A stretch of DNA of 64,000 bases from Xiphophorus maculatus (lineage: Eukaryota > Chordata > Actinopteri > Cyprinodontiformes > Poeciliidae), in contig NC_036454.1 of assembly GCF_002775205.1 (NCBI RefSeq), positions 12,916,882 through 12,980,881 on the forward strand. Direction: 5' to 3'. Positions 55,091 through 64,000 of the stretch are shown here, piece by piece (the first letter of the stretch is position 1; each line of letters starts with the position of its first letter). A program made the translations under genes and the position numbers. The notes below the pieces were generated by a model. It was not told the DNA's origin and searched no databases. It saw nothing but the letters and a program-made list of their open reading frames with translations.

Positions 55091-57330
55091 CCTCCTTCTT
55101 GTTTTCTATCGCGACCCAGCGGGGCTGAAGCAGGCGGCTGGGAATAACCGATCACGAAGTAAAAAAAAAAAAAAAAATTAAAGTTGGAAAACAAAAAATT
55201 GTGGAGTCCAGGTGGCTGCTTACAGCTGAGGAGGAGAACGAAAAAGTTTATTTTCACCTTGACAACTTAAGCCAAGAGAGGAGCATCCCTCTATCCAACT
55301 GCAAACCTCCCTCTTTTCCTAATAAGAATGAACAACTGACAACAAGAGGAGAGGAAAAAATCAGGGAGGGACTGAGCTTTCAGTGTTACAATCAGCTGAG
55401 CCTCACGCCAAAAATAGACATCTGACTGAAGGGAGTAGAGGAATTGTGCTGGGGCCCGGAGTGCAACCGGACACTATATCTGTGTCTGTACTGTCCTGAC
55501 ACCCCGGTGAGAAAACACACTTAAAAAACAAGTGGTTAGACCTTAAGCAAAAAAAAGGAAGTGTCACGTTTTGATTTAGGTGGTGAGGCTCTCCACCCAG
55601 AACGGCACTGCCTAGGGGCCCATAAAACGAAATATTAAAAATCATCAAGTTTTTTGCACCAAAATGAGTCTTCTACAGCTTATTTGCAGGTCCAATCATT
55701 ACAAATGGGCACCTATAGAATAATATTGTTATTCACCTCAGGTGACCAATGGCCCTGAAGTTGGTATCTAATTTCCAACTTGAGATTTCAGCCTGTGTTA
55801 AAGGCTTCCTTCTGTATGGAGAGAAACTGCACTCATTTTAAAAATGAATTGTTGGTCATACCTGGTCATCTCAAACAGTCTTCAAAGCACTATTTAATAT
55901 TTATTAGTCCTGTATTCTATTGTTAAAACACAAAACTAGCCTTTTAAGAGCTCTTTTGGCATTTGGATTGATCTATTCTTCACTGTTTGCAGATGTTTGA
56001 AACATAGTTTCATTTATTATTGTTGGGTAGAGCTCCTTTGGTGGTGAGATCAGTGTAGCTGGTTCTGTGTAGTGTTTGAATGTAGAGGAAGGGACTTCCC
56101 CAGGACAGCACTCATCCAAGAACCACTTATGCCTATAAAAATGTAAATACTTATTACTTACATTTGAGTGAATATTTCTTTGCAGAAATTTTGCAGTTTT
56201 ACAGCTAATAATAGATGCGTATACCTTGCCAATATTTTAACAATTTTTTAAATAAGTAGTCAAACATACAGTAGCTTCCTTAACAGTTAAGACATCTGGG
56301 TTACTTATCTCCTAAAGGACTGACAGGTAGCAAGAATAATAAAGAACCACCATCAACACAAATAAGTCATTTTCACTGTGATATTTTGGTTTAAATAAAC
56401 TCTCAGATGTAGATAAATGTAAGTTAGACAGACAGAGTGAGCACCCAAGAAGTTGTTCAACCTCAAAATATGTGTGGGAGAATATAACAGTCCGCAAGGC
56501 GTGATGGATCTAACAGTGAGGAATATAGCTGTTTTAATTATTTTATGTCATTCACTTCTGTAAAAGTTAATGCAACAGCCTTTTTATTTATAATTTTTAT
56601 TTTTTTATTTGTAACCTCGCCGCTCATCTTCAAATCTATGCATCTGTTTTAAGAAACAGTGCTGCCTAGTGGACGCTTAGAAGAAGTGCATCTTTTTTTC
56701 TGTTCAAATAAAGATGCATTCTTCATATTGGCTAAATGATTTCATGAAACCTAAACAAAACAAAAGAGTTTATACAAATCTTGCACTACGCTGTCTTATT
56801 GACAAATAAAGTAAAAAAAAGAAGGATGGCAGCTAAAACTTTAAGAAAAGGCTGGTAAAGACATAACGGAAATCTAACAACCTGTGTAGCCAGGATGCAG
56901 GTTAAAATTGTTTATTAATGTTTCTGTTACTTCTTTAGCATAAAAGCATGAAAGTACCAACTTCAGTTCTTTCTTTTTTTCATTTTTGTATTTCAAACTC
57001 CATCATATTCGCGTTTGGAAATATTTTTTGATATTTAACTGTGTCGTTTTTACTCTGTATGTTTTTGTTTATGAGTAGGCCTCTGTATGTGTTTTATATT
57101 TGGTCATTGCTACCAATGCTACTACATTCTAAAGTAGTAAACACAACAAATATATTTTTAACTTTTCTCCCTTTTTTCCACATCAACCAAGTAAAAACCA
57201 ACTCAGAAAAATATTTTATGAAACAAGAACATTTTAATCATAAATACACTTTTACAGGTTTTTTTTTAAATCCAAATTTCATATTTGTTTTTTGTTTTTT
57301 TTCCAAATCATCACGAAACATACTTCTCAA
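55091..57330. other. pgm5 5' UTR/promoter side and spacer to foxd5
   Basis: The pgm5 leader and promoter must lie just right of 55090, with a poly(A/T) run at about 55161-55177. No TATA box is clear. A CArG-like CCAAAAATAG (one mismatch to the SRF site) at about 55408 would suit a muscle gene but is weak. 55700-57300 is AT-rich with no exon seen. Confidence 0.35.
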
Positions 57331-57333
57331 ACA

Positions 57334-57339
57334 TTTATT
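57334..57339 (-). terminator. Poly(A) signal for foxd5
   Basis: AATAAA on the reverse strand, 200 bp after the foxd5 stop codon. Confidence 0.5.
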
Positions 57340-57538
57340 TTGACACCCTAATTGGTAGGAAAACAACAAAACGGCTCTTTTGTATCACCATCCAAAATCA
57401 CAGATATATTATCACTCTTCTTATTTACATTACTCCCTTTAAAGCTAAAGGTAAAGCACATAAATATCATGCAACCAAAATATTTCTTTAAGAAACAGAC
57501 AAAAAAAAAAAACAGACTGTAAAGTGTCTCAGGCGGCC

Positions 57539-58597
57539 TCAGCATTGAGTGACGGAACGTAGGAGATGCTCGTTTATTAAAGGAGCAGTGCTCGGCATTG
57601 CAGGCCTGTAGTATAGGGGAGTCTTTAAAGGCTGCAGGAGCGCTGGTACCAAACGGGATGCCGGGTATGACATCAGATGGCCAAATCCAAGGCCGCCGTC
57701 AAGAGAGTGAGGTGGATGTGGGTTTTGTGCACCGCAGGGAGATGGTCTGCTCATGATGCTGTCGATGCTGAATGAGCACTTTGCTTGAGCGCCAGACTTT
57801 GGCACTGTTACGCACGGCTGCGCTCTGGAGTCTTTAGGCCCGCTGCGTTTCCCGTTAGCGTTTAGAGCACGCGGTAAAAGATGGTAAGAAGAAGGGGGCA
57901 TCATAGTGCCATCCTGAAGGGGTATGTACCGAGCAGGAGCAGCGGGCATGAGATTTACCTGCCCCTGTGCGCTATACGGCTGTCCGTACGGCCTGTAGCT
58001 GCTCAGGTTAGAGTAAAACAATCCGTCTCTGCTGAATTCCGGCTGGTTCCTCTTGAATCGCTTTCTCCTGCGCAGGAAGCTGCCGTTGTCAAACATATCC
58101 TCAGACGCAGGGTCCAGAGACCAGTAGTTACCTTTCCCCGGGTTCCCGGGCTCCCTTGGGATCTTGATGAAACAGTCATTGAGAGAGAGATTGTGTCTGA
58201 TGGAGTTCTGCCAAGCTGGGAACTTCTCCCCGTAGTAGGGAAACTTGTTGCTGATGAAGTCGCAGATGCTGCTCAGCGTCAGCTTCTTCAGTGGGCTCTG
58301 CAGGATGGCCATGGTGATGAGGGCGATGTAGGAGTACGGAGGCTTTACCGAGCCACTCTGAGCCTTCCTGGGCGCCGGAGCGTCCGTGCTGAAGCTGCTC
58401 TCGCTTTCCCCAGAGGAATCGGGCTCTGAGGAGTCAAACTCAGCACCAGATTCTGTTGAAAATCCAGCGTCCGTGGAGCACCCGGTCCGGAACACCAGCG
58501 GGTGGACAGGCTCTTCACCGCCCACTATATCAATTTCGTGCTCTTCCACAGACAGTCTAGTTTGGTGAGGCGCCTCAGATTCACCGGACAGAATCAT
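57539..58597 (-). CDS. foxd5: Forkhead box protein D5 (FOXD4 orthologue)
   Basis: A single-exon gene of 352 residues, as usual for FOXD genes. The start is the Met of [10 protein letters not shown] at 58597, preceded by a TATA box at 58712. The N-terminus is acidic ([13 protein letters not shown]), typical of FOXD4/5. The forkhead DNA-binding domain spans about residues 85-182 ([14 protein letters not shown]; helix 3 [17 protein letters not shown]) and ends in the basic RRRKRFKR. A downstream FSIDSIM resembles the engrailed-homology-1 motif that recruits Groucho/TLE co-repressors, so it probably acts mainly as a repressor. Zebrafish and frog foxd5 act in early dorsal ectoderm, neural plate and tailbud. 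Position between zng1 and pgm5 matches FOXD4-like genes in human. Reading frame continues open upstream to 59056, but that lies beyond the promoter. Confidence 0.93.
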   Translation of the reverse strand: MILSGESEAPHQTRLSVEEHEIDIVGGEEPVHPLVFRTGCSTDAGFSTESGAEFDSSEPDSSGESESSFSTDAPAPRKAQSGSVKPPYSYIALITMAILQSPLKKLTLSSICDFISNKFPYYGEKFPAWQNSIRHNLSLNDCFIKIPREPGNPGKGNYWSLDPASEDMFDNGSFLRRRKRFKRNQPEFSRDGLFYSNLSSYRPYGQPYSAQGQVNLMPAAPARYIPLQDGTMMPPSSYHLLPRALNANGKRSGPKDSRAQPCVTVPKSGAQAKCSFSIDSIMSRPSPCGAQNPHPPHSLDGGLGFGHLMSYPASRLVPALLQPLKTPLYYRPAMPSTAPLINEHLLRSVTQC

Positions 58598-58711
58598 AGT
58601 CGCGCCTAAACTTTGTATGCCGAAACAAGCGTAACGGTGCGTCGTGCGTAAAAGCGCGTTTGTGGTCTGCCTGTCTAAACACAAGGCGGTTTGCGGTAGT
58701 GAGCGAAGAGG

Positions 58712-58718
58712 TTTTATA
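58712..58718 (-). promoter_or_regulatory. TATA box of foxd5
   Basis: TATAAAA on the reverse strand, 115 bp upstream of the chosen ATG. It predicts transcription start near 58685 and a 5' leader of about 85-90 nt. Confidence 0.65.
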
Positions 58719-58749
58719 GACAGGGATGCTTCTGCCCTGCAGGCCAGTC

Positions 58750-60450
58750 CCATTAATCCTTCGGACCTATCAGAGCCCCCTCGCTGCAGGGGGCCACAGT
58801 AAGATAGGGCGGAGGGGAATGCCTGGTTGGTGCGAAATGTCCTTTCACCCCAAGAATGGCCGAGTGAGGCATTCTTTAGGATACCTGTTAGTGGGGAGAT
58901 AGTTGGAACAAGTCGAAGAAAGAAAGTAATTACTAACAGAGGCGCATCCAGAAGTGTTGGAGAGGGTAACAATGTGGGGGCGCCTAACAATGCTGAAGGC
59001 TGAGAAGAACAGAATTTTGCCGTTAAGGGAAAAATCCTCAAGTTGAAATTACCCACGTGTCACAACATTTCTTTTTATTTAATTAAGATGCAAACACAAC
59101 TTTGTTGTGATTTTAAAAAAAATGTTTATCTACTCAGGAATTAAGTAAACATACAATATTTTATGACACAAATTGACTGTTGTAGGGTCTTAAATTAACC
59201 AAGTTCAATTTAAGCTTTCCCAAATAAAATAATTTCCCCCCTTCGTTATCTGTAACAAATTTTTATTACAAATGACCACATTAGTGAGGTGGGGGATGTG
59301 AGCAAGATGGAAGTGCTGGGTGTTAGTGATTCGATGGTGACATGTTGTTGCACTTTGGAGTTGCCATTGAATGCAGCAACACACTGTAGGCCCCAGTAAA
59401 TAACATCTTGGCCGTTATAAAGAATAATGTATGTCGTGATATTCAATTATCACACAAGACATTTTTTATTGTCCTATATATTTTATAGGCTAAGATCAAA
59501 GACATAGCTGCAGAGAGGATACGTGAAACCAGTTTCTCTGCTTTGCCTCTTCAAAATAATAAATAAATAAAACACCATCTTCAAGCGTGAGGTGTTCCAG
59601 GTGGATTTACAAACTCACACCTAACTCGTGATAAGAAACCTTCTGTAGGGCTCAGTTTTCCACCTCTGGATGCCCCGCGGGGGGTGTGACCGTGAAAAAG
59701 GTCGTGGGACGGGGCTTCCTGCAGCCAGCGGAGAGAACAGGCTGTATTTGCTCTTAATGAGGCCATCAGCATGAGAATTAACAAGGAAGCGGTTCAGCTG
59801 CGTGATGCGCTCCGCGGTGACACGGCTCGGGTTCGGAACACGGAGCTGAAAAGGCAGCGTCAAAGCAAGGAGCTCCAACAGCGCCATCGACACGAAAAAA
59901 CGAAGAACCCCCAAAAACACAAACAAACAAACAAACAAATAAAAAACACGCTGTTAAAGTATCTACATTGCAAATAACCAACGTGGAAGGGCCCCACCTA
60001 TTTCCTACTGGGCCTGTTGTTATTCTGTGCGTGACAGGGCTTCTTCTCACATGACCTCTCAAACCAACGCTCCCATGAAGAGCAAGCGGGAAATTATTTG
60101 CAATCACAAACATACAACCAGTATGCATGTATGTGATTTAACTAAAACCTGCAAATGTTTGTAGTCCTTAACACACCAGAGTCCTAAACTTGATCGATGC
60201 TGGAATGCTCAGCAGTTATTTTATTAATAAAACAGAAAACCTGCCACTTAGTTCAAAGAAATCATCTGATTTGCTTTTACCGTACAAGTCCTGGAGATCT
60301 CTCTGGTCTTCTGATGGTATTTTAAGTGAAAGCTGAAACTCATTCTTTTGTCACATTTAGAGCAACTTTCTTTCAGAACAAAACATGTTCATTATTATCA
60401 CGTGATGAGGTTGGAACAAAAAAAAAGAGACAGAACACTTAATTTAATGA
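58750..60450. promoter_or_regulatory. foxd5-zng1 spacer with a candidate enhancer at 59580-59920
   Basis: 59580-59920 is GC-richer and non-repetitive. It holds three T-box half-site matches: AGGTGT (59590-59595), TCACACCT (59615-59622) and GGTGTGA (59683-59689). The rest, 59060-59570 and 59990-60450, is AT-rich with nothing recognised. Enhancer role is inferred. Confidence 0.4.
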
Positions 60451-60457
60451 AGAAAAT

Positions 60458-60463
60458 TTTATT
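60458..60463 (-). terminator. Poly(A) signal for zng1
   Basis: AATAAA on the reverse strand, about 370 bp past the zng1 stop codon. Confidence 0.5.
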
Positions 60464-60831
60464 TAAATTAATTCAAAAATACAGAACTGATAAAAGTCTG
60501 ACATATGGATACAAGTCCAATTGAGTATCAGAAATGTAAATACTGTAGTGGCAAGCTCATTTAAAAAGTGCAATATGTTAATCACTCTCTTTAATCCTTT
60601 AGGAGTTAGACATTTTTTTCACTATTTCCTACTCTAGCCCTTTCTTTAGTAGAGGTTGTGATTAAATATCACAAGTTAAAATAGTTGCAGTCATTTTTAC
60701 TTACTATTCTTCCATTCAGTCATCCATAGAAGAAAATAGAGTTTGAGAAGCATAATCAGTTCTATGAAATCTGCCATCACCTTTTTACTACACAATCAAC
60801 TACAGAGATTTTCACAAAGGAGCTTAAAAAA

Positions 60832-62381
60832 CTACTTTTTAACTCCATCCATCACAACAGTAGAAATAAAAATCTCCTGCAGGATGTTCTTGTCCAGGTT
60901 CTTTCCTGCAATTTAAAGTAAAGGCAAACAATTAATTTAAGACAGCAGAAGAAAAACACAATCATGTTGGAAAAATACTGAACACACACCACATTTCTGC
61001 TACATTAAAGTACTTCGATGTATTTTGGGAAATTTTGTGATAGTTTGACAAAAAGTAGAGAAGAACTGTCAAATGGAAGAAAAAAAGTGTTTGAAGCTTT
61101 GGATTAGTGCTGTTGTCCTGCTGGAGAGTGAACCTCTGCACCTGACTCAAGTCTTTAGTTCAGGTTTTCATAGAGGATTTACCGGTATTTAATATGATGC
61201 TGCTACTGCCATGTTTCATTATGGTGATAATCTGTGCAGGGTGATGTGCAGCATTCTTCTATGAAGGCCACATTTAATTTAACATTTAAGTAGCAATGTT
61301 TCTACATTTTTGAGAATATTATTCTTGCTACAGTGTTGCACACTCTTTATCTGGAATGACAAAATAAATTTTAATTTGGTTTTAAGCAAATAACAGTTAT
61401 CCATCCCACTGACAGTTTCTCCCACCTGAGATCCAACATAGTCAGAGTCAACATAGACCTCTTATCTGCTTCTGTGGCTAATATTGTTCATGCAATAATA
61501 AAATTTAATTCTAGCTTGTGGTTGTAACTTGATAAAATGAGAAAACATTCAAATGGGTCTGTGTACTTTTGCAAGGGAATGTACCTGCAAATCCAACCTT
61601 CATTCTACAACGAACTTTAATGACACTAATCAGTGTAAAAAGTAATGCTAATAATAAAATTATCATTTAGGGTGATTTTGTGGGATATGTTTTAGGAAGC
61701 CAAAGACTATAGAAAAATGACTAAAATGTATTATTGTGAAATAAAATCGAAAACATCATGTCATAAATTCACTGAAATGCCCCCCAAAACAACTTTAAGT
61801 TCATTAATGACTTTAATACATTTTTTTGACAACAATGTCTAAAAAGGCATCAAGATGTGTGTGTACATGTGTACACACACATCTTATAGGTAGGTATGTG
61901 AGCTTACCTACCTATAAAGACCAGCCTGTTTGTGTGTGGGTTTTCCTCCCAAAGTTGTGGAGTCTCATTTAACTCATATAGCTCATGGACCCCCTGCAGC
62001 ATTACTTGGTGCGCTTTGCCTGCAAATGATACTATACCCTGAAAACACACAAGTCACAAGTAAAACATTAAGCTGCCTCAAATGAATAGTCTAACTGGTT
62101 AATAGATAATAAAACCACCGGGGAACTATTGTGTACTGCCGAACCTTCAACCGGATGACACTCATGGGTTCCCCTGCTTTGTTACAGAACTTCTTTTCCC
62201 AAAGCAGATCCTGTCACAGTGGAAAATGAGTGTTTACGTTTCAAAGAGTGTAATGGTACCAAAACTAATTAGCAGTGGCAACAGGGACAAGAATAATAGA
62301 TTGTCTCTTTACTTGGATGAAGGTATTTAGGGCATCTTCACAGAGGTCTCCCGTCACCTCAAACGTCGCAGTTAAAATACT
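60832..62381 (-). CDS. zng1: Zinc-regulated GTPase metalloprotein activator 1 (CBWD), last four exons
   Basis: Reverse-strand exons 62313-62381, 62145-62210, 61912-62038 and 60832-60905 join in phase. They code for 111 residues ending KNLDKNILQEIFISTV then VMDGVKK and TAG. They match the C-terminal CobW domain of CBWD/ZNG1: SILTATFEV, LLWEKKFCN, VIRLKGIVS and QVMLQGVHELYELNETP. ZNG1 is a GTPase chaperone that hands zinc to methionine aminopeptidase 1. The GTPase domain with its Walker A and CxCC motif lies right of the window, because no earlier exon was found in 62382-64000. The C-terminus is about 15 residues shorter than human CBWD. The intron 61912/60905 holds a Tc1 fossil, and a hairpin spans the 61911 donor. 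Confidence 0.92.
60965..61590 (-). mobile_element. Tc1-like remnant in the last zng1 intron
   Basis: Landmarks on the reverse strand: GTCCTGCTGGAGAGTGAACC, TGATGCTGCTACTGCCATGT, GGGTGATGTGCAGCATTCTT, and the terminus TGTGTACTTTTGCAAGGGAA. Internally deleted. Confidence 0.75.
61884..61917. repeat. Perfect 13-bp hairpin over a zng1 splice donor
   Basis: Arms 61884-61896 and 61905-61917 are exact reverse complements (TTATAGGTAGGTA) around an 8-nt loop. On the transcribed reverse strand one arm includes the exon end and the donor ATAG|GTAGGTA at 61912/61911. Confidence 0.93.
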
Positions 62382-63419
62382 CTGTAGGTGATAAAATAAA
62401 AAAATAAAAAATATATATATACATGCATATATACGGTATATACAGTATATATGTAAATACGTTACATCACAGTAATTATACCCACAAGATATTAAATTTA
62501 CTGGGTAGAGATATCCTGAAAAATGCCATGGAGTGGATGAAAGGTAGATTTATGTTGTTTTTAAAAACATAAATAGTAACCATGACAATAAAACTGTATA
62601 CTTCCATATGAAAGGCAAAGCTCTATCTGTATTTGATACAGAATTTGTTGAATAGCACTGCTGCTTTAATAACTTAGGATTCTTATTTTTAGGAGCTAAA
62701 CATTTATTTACAAAGATGTTCTCAGTTTAATGAGACTAATGGTGAGCTCTGAACAAAAGATGCACTTTTTACGCCCCAGCTGAGGACTTTGTCAGTGAGC
62801 GTGTCAAAACCCACAGCCCCATTTGGCACCCGAAATGGAGCGACGGTGTCTCGCTCTTTGCATCTTTCTCACACACACGCTCGCCCCTCCCTCTTTGATG
62901 CTTCCTCACAACATTAAAAAGGACACCTTGCAGATATTCGGGGGCGGTTTGGGTTTTAGTGCTGAGGTTACACACTTCCTTGTCATTTGGTATAACAACA
63001 GAAAAAGCGGCATTCTCATTTACATGAAAAGAGGGGTGTGATGGAGGCAGTGGTGGTGGAGGTGTGGTCGTGTGTCAGGGGGGTCTGAGGGACAGTGGAG
63101 CTTCATGCGGGAAAAGGAACTTGAGAGAAAACACACAAACAATGGTGTTATTTACCCACCCGAATAACCCCGGTCTATCCTCATCCTGTGATAAAAGTTC
63201 ATGTGTATAAAGCACAACTAACTGCAGCAGAGCATCATTTCTCGTGGTGCTATGTGAAAAAATATTAAAGAGGTCCAGAAAAATGATGGCTGATAACATT
63301 TTGAGGGCCTTACAAAAATATTTAGTTCCGTCTGAACTTTCCGCATACTTTCCAAAAATTCAAGAAAAGAAATCTATGTATTTTATTGGGATTATATATA
63401 ATATATCCATATTTTCTCT

Positions 63420-63497
63420 ATTTCAATACCCCTATGTATTACAGTACAGGTATTTGACATTTCCGTTGGTGTCCACATATCTCTGCTGTTGCATAGT
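63420..63497. repeat. 78-bp direct repeat, copy 1
   Basis: It starts ATTTCAATACCCCTATG and repeats 204 bp downstream at 63624-63701 with two C/T differences. Confidence 0.95.
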
Positions 63498-63623
63498 GAG
63501 ATATGTGGGAGTATGGAAACATCTGAAATTCCCACCTACAGGAGAACTTTTTCTTCCATCTTTAATCTCTACTTGTGTCGATGCTTAATGACTTCCCTAA
63601 ATGGAGTTGCAAATGCTTTAGAA

Positions 63624-63701
63624 ATTTCAATACCCCTATGTATTACAGTACAGGTATTTGACATTTCCGTTGGCGTCCACATATCTCTGCTGTTGCACAG
63701 T
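63624..63701. repeat. 78-bp direct repeat, copy 2
   Basis: The partner of 63420-63497, with two substitutions in 78 bases, which indicates a recent duplication. Confidence 0.95.
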
Positions 63702-64000
63702 CACTTTTTGTAAAAGTTTTTTTGTTTTTTAAAACTCAAAAATACATGCACATTCTCAGCTATTTTTAAAAAATGTACCTACCCAGTTGCACATTTGGAC
63801 TACGCTACTCTTTAATAACTATATAATATTTGTGTTGAAATTTTGACCTCATTGTGCAGCATTTCGTCCTTTATTTTGTTGTTACATATTTTATATTCTA
63901 TCTTTGTGTGAACCTACTTACTTTGATCACCTATCACTTTGCTGAAGTAGAATTTCTCCATTGTGGCACAATACATAAATTTCAATTCTGTTTTATGTAA

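Larger units (their letters stand above)
62382..64000. other. zng1 intron, no further exon recognised
   Basis: It holds a TA-rich tract (62405-62452) and a 78-bp direct repeat pair (63420-63497 and 63624-63701). A search by eye for the preceding zng1 exon on the reverse strand found none. Open frames near 62769-63041 and 63244-63588 have no domain support. Confidence 0.45.

Noticed and set aside
57881..58429. 182-codon frame antisense to foxd5
   Set aside because: Shadow frame of the GC-rich forkhead coding sequence; no similarity to any known protein.

Overview
The window is vertebrate nuclear DNA, almost certainly from a teleost fish. The genes are split by GT-AG introns, the intergenic DNA is AT-rich, and there are many decayed Tc1-like transposons of the type that fills fish genomes. 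The proteins read as clear orthologues of human genes. A spiny-rayed teleost is likely, but I cannot name the species from sequence alone.

Layout: (1) 719-1761 (+) holds the last two coding exons of a zswim6-type gene, followed by a long 3' UTR ending near a poly(A) signal at 5825. A decayed Tc1 copy sits inside this UTR. (2) About 5.85-33.4 kb is a gene desert. It mixes Tc1 fossils, two solo LTRs (plus one possible), an L2-like LINE tail, a SINE and microsatellites with compact, non-repetitive blocks that look like conserved regulatory DNA. (3) 33408-34035 (+) is tmem252, two exons. (4) 36352-55090 (-) is pgm5, eleven coding exons that join to exactly 567 codons. (5) 57539-58597 (-) is the single-exon forkhead gene foxd5 (FOXD4 orthologue) with a TATA box. 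(6) 60832-62381 (-) holds the last four exons of zng1 (CBWD), which runs off the right edge.

The order zng1 - foxd5 - pgm5 - tmem252 is the single-copy fish version of the CBWD-FOXD4L-PGM5-TMEM252 block of human 9q21. In primates parts of that block were copied many times around centromeres. zswim6 lies on another chromosome (5q12) in human. The genes do not form one pathway: a nuclear/ubiquitin-linked zinc-finger protein, a small membrane protein with WW-binding motifs, a junctional phosphoglucomutase-family protein, a transcription factor and a zinc chaperone.

I found no convincing new biological system. The strongest oddities are a nest of perfect hairpins at 10.86-11.03 kb that appears to have been seeded by a copy of DNA 620 bp upstream, a perfect hairpin over a zng1 splice donor, PGM1-like active-site loops in fish Pgm5, and four solo LTRs of one family with target-site duplications.
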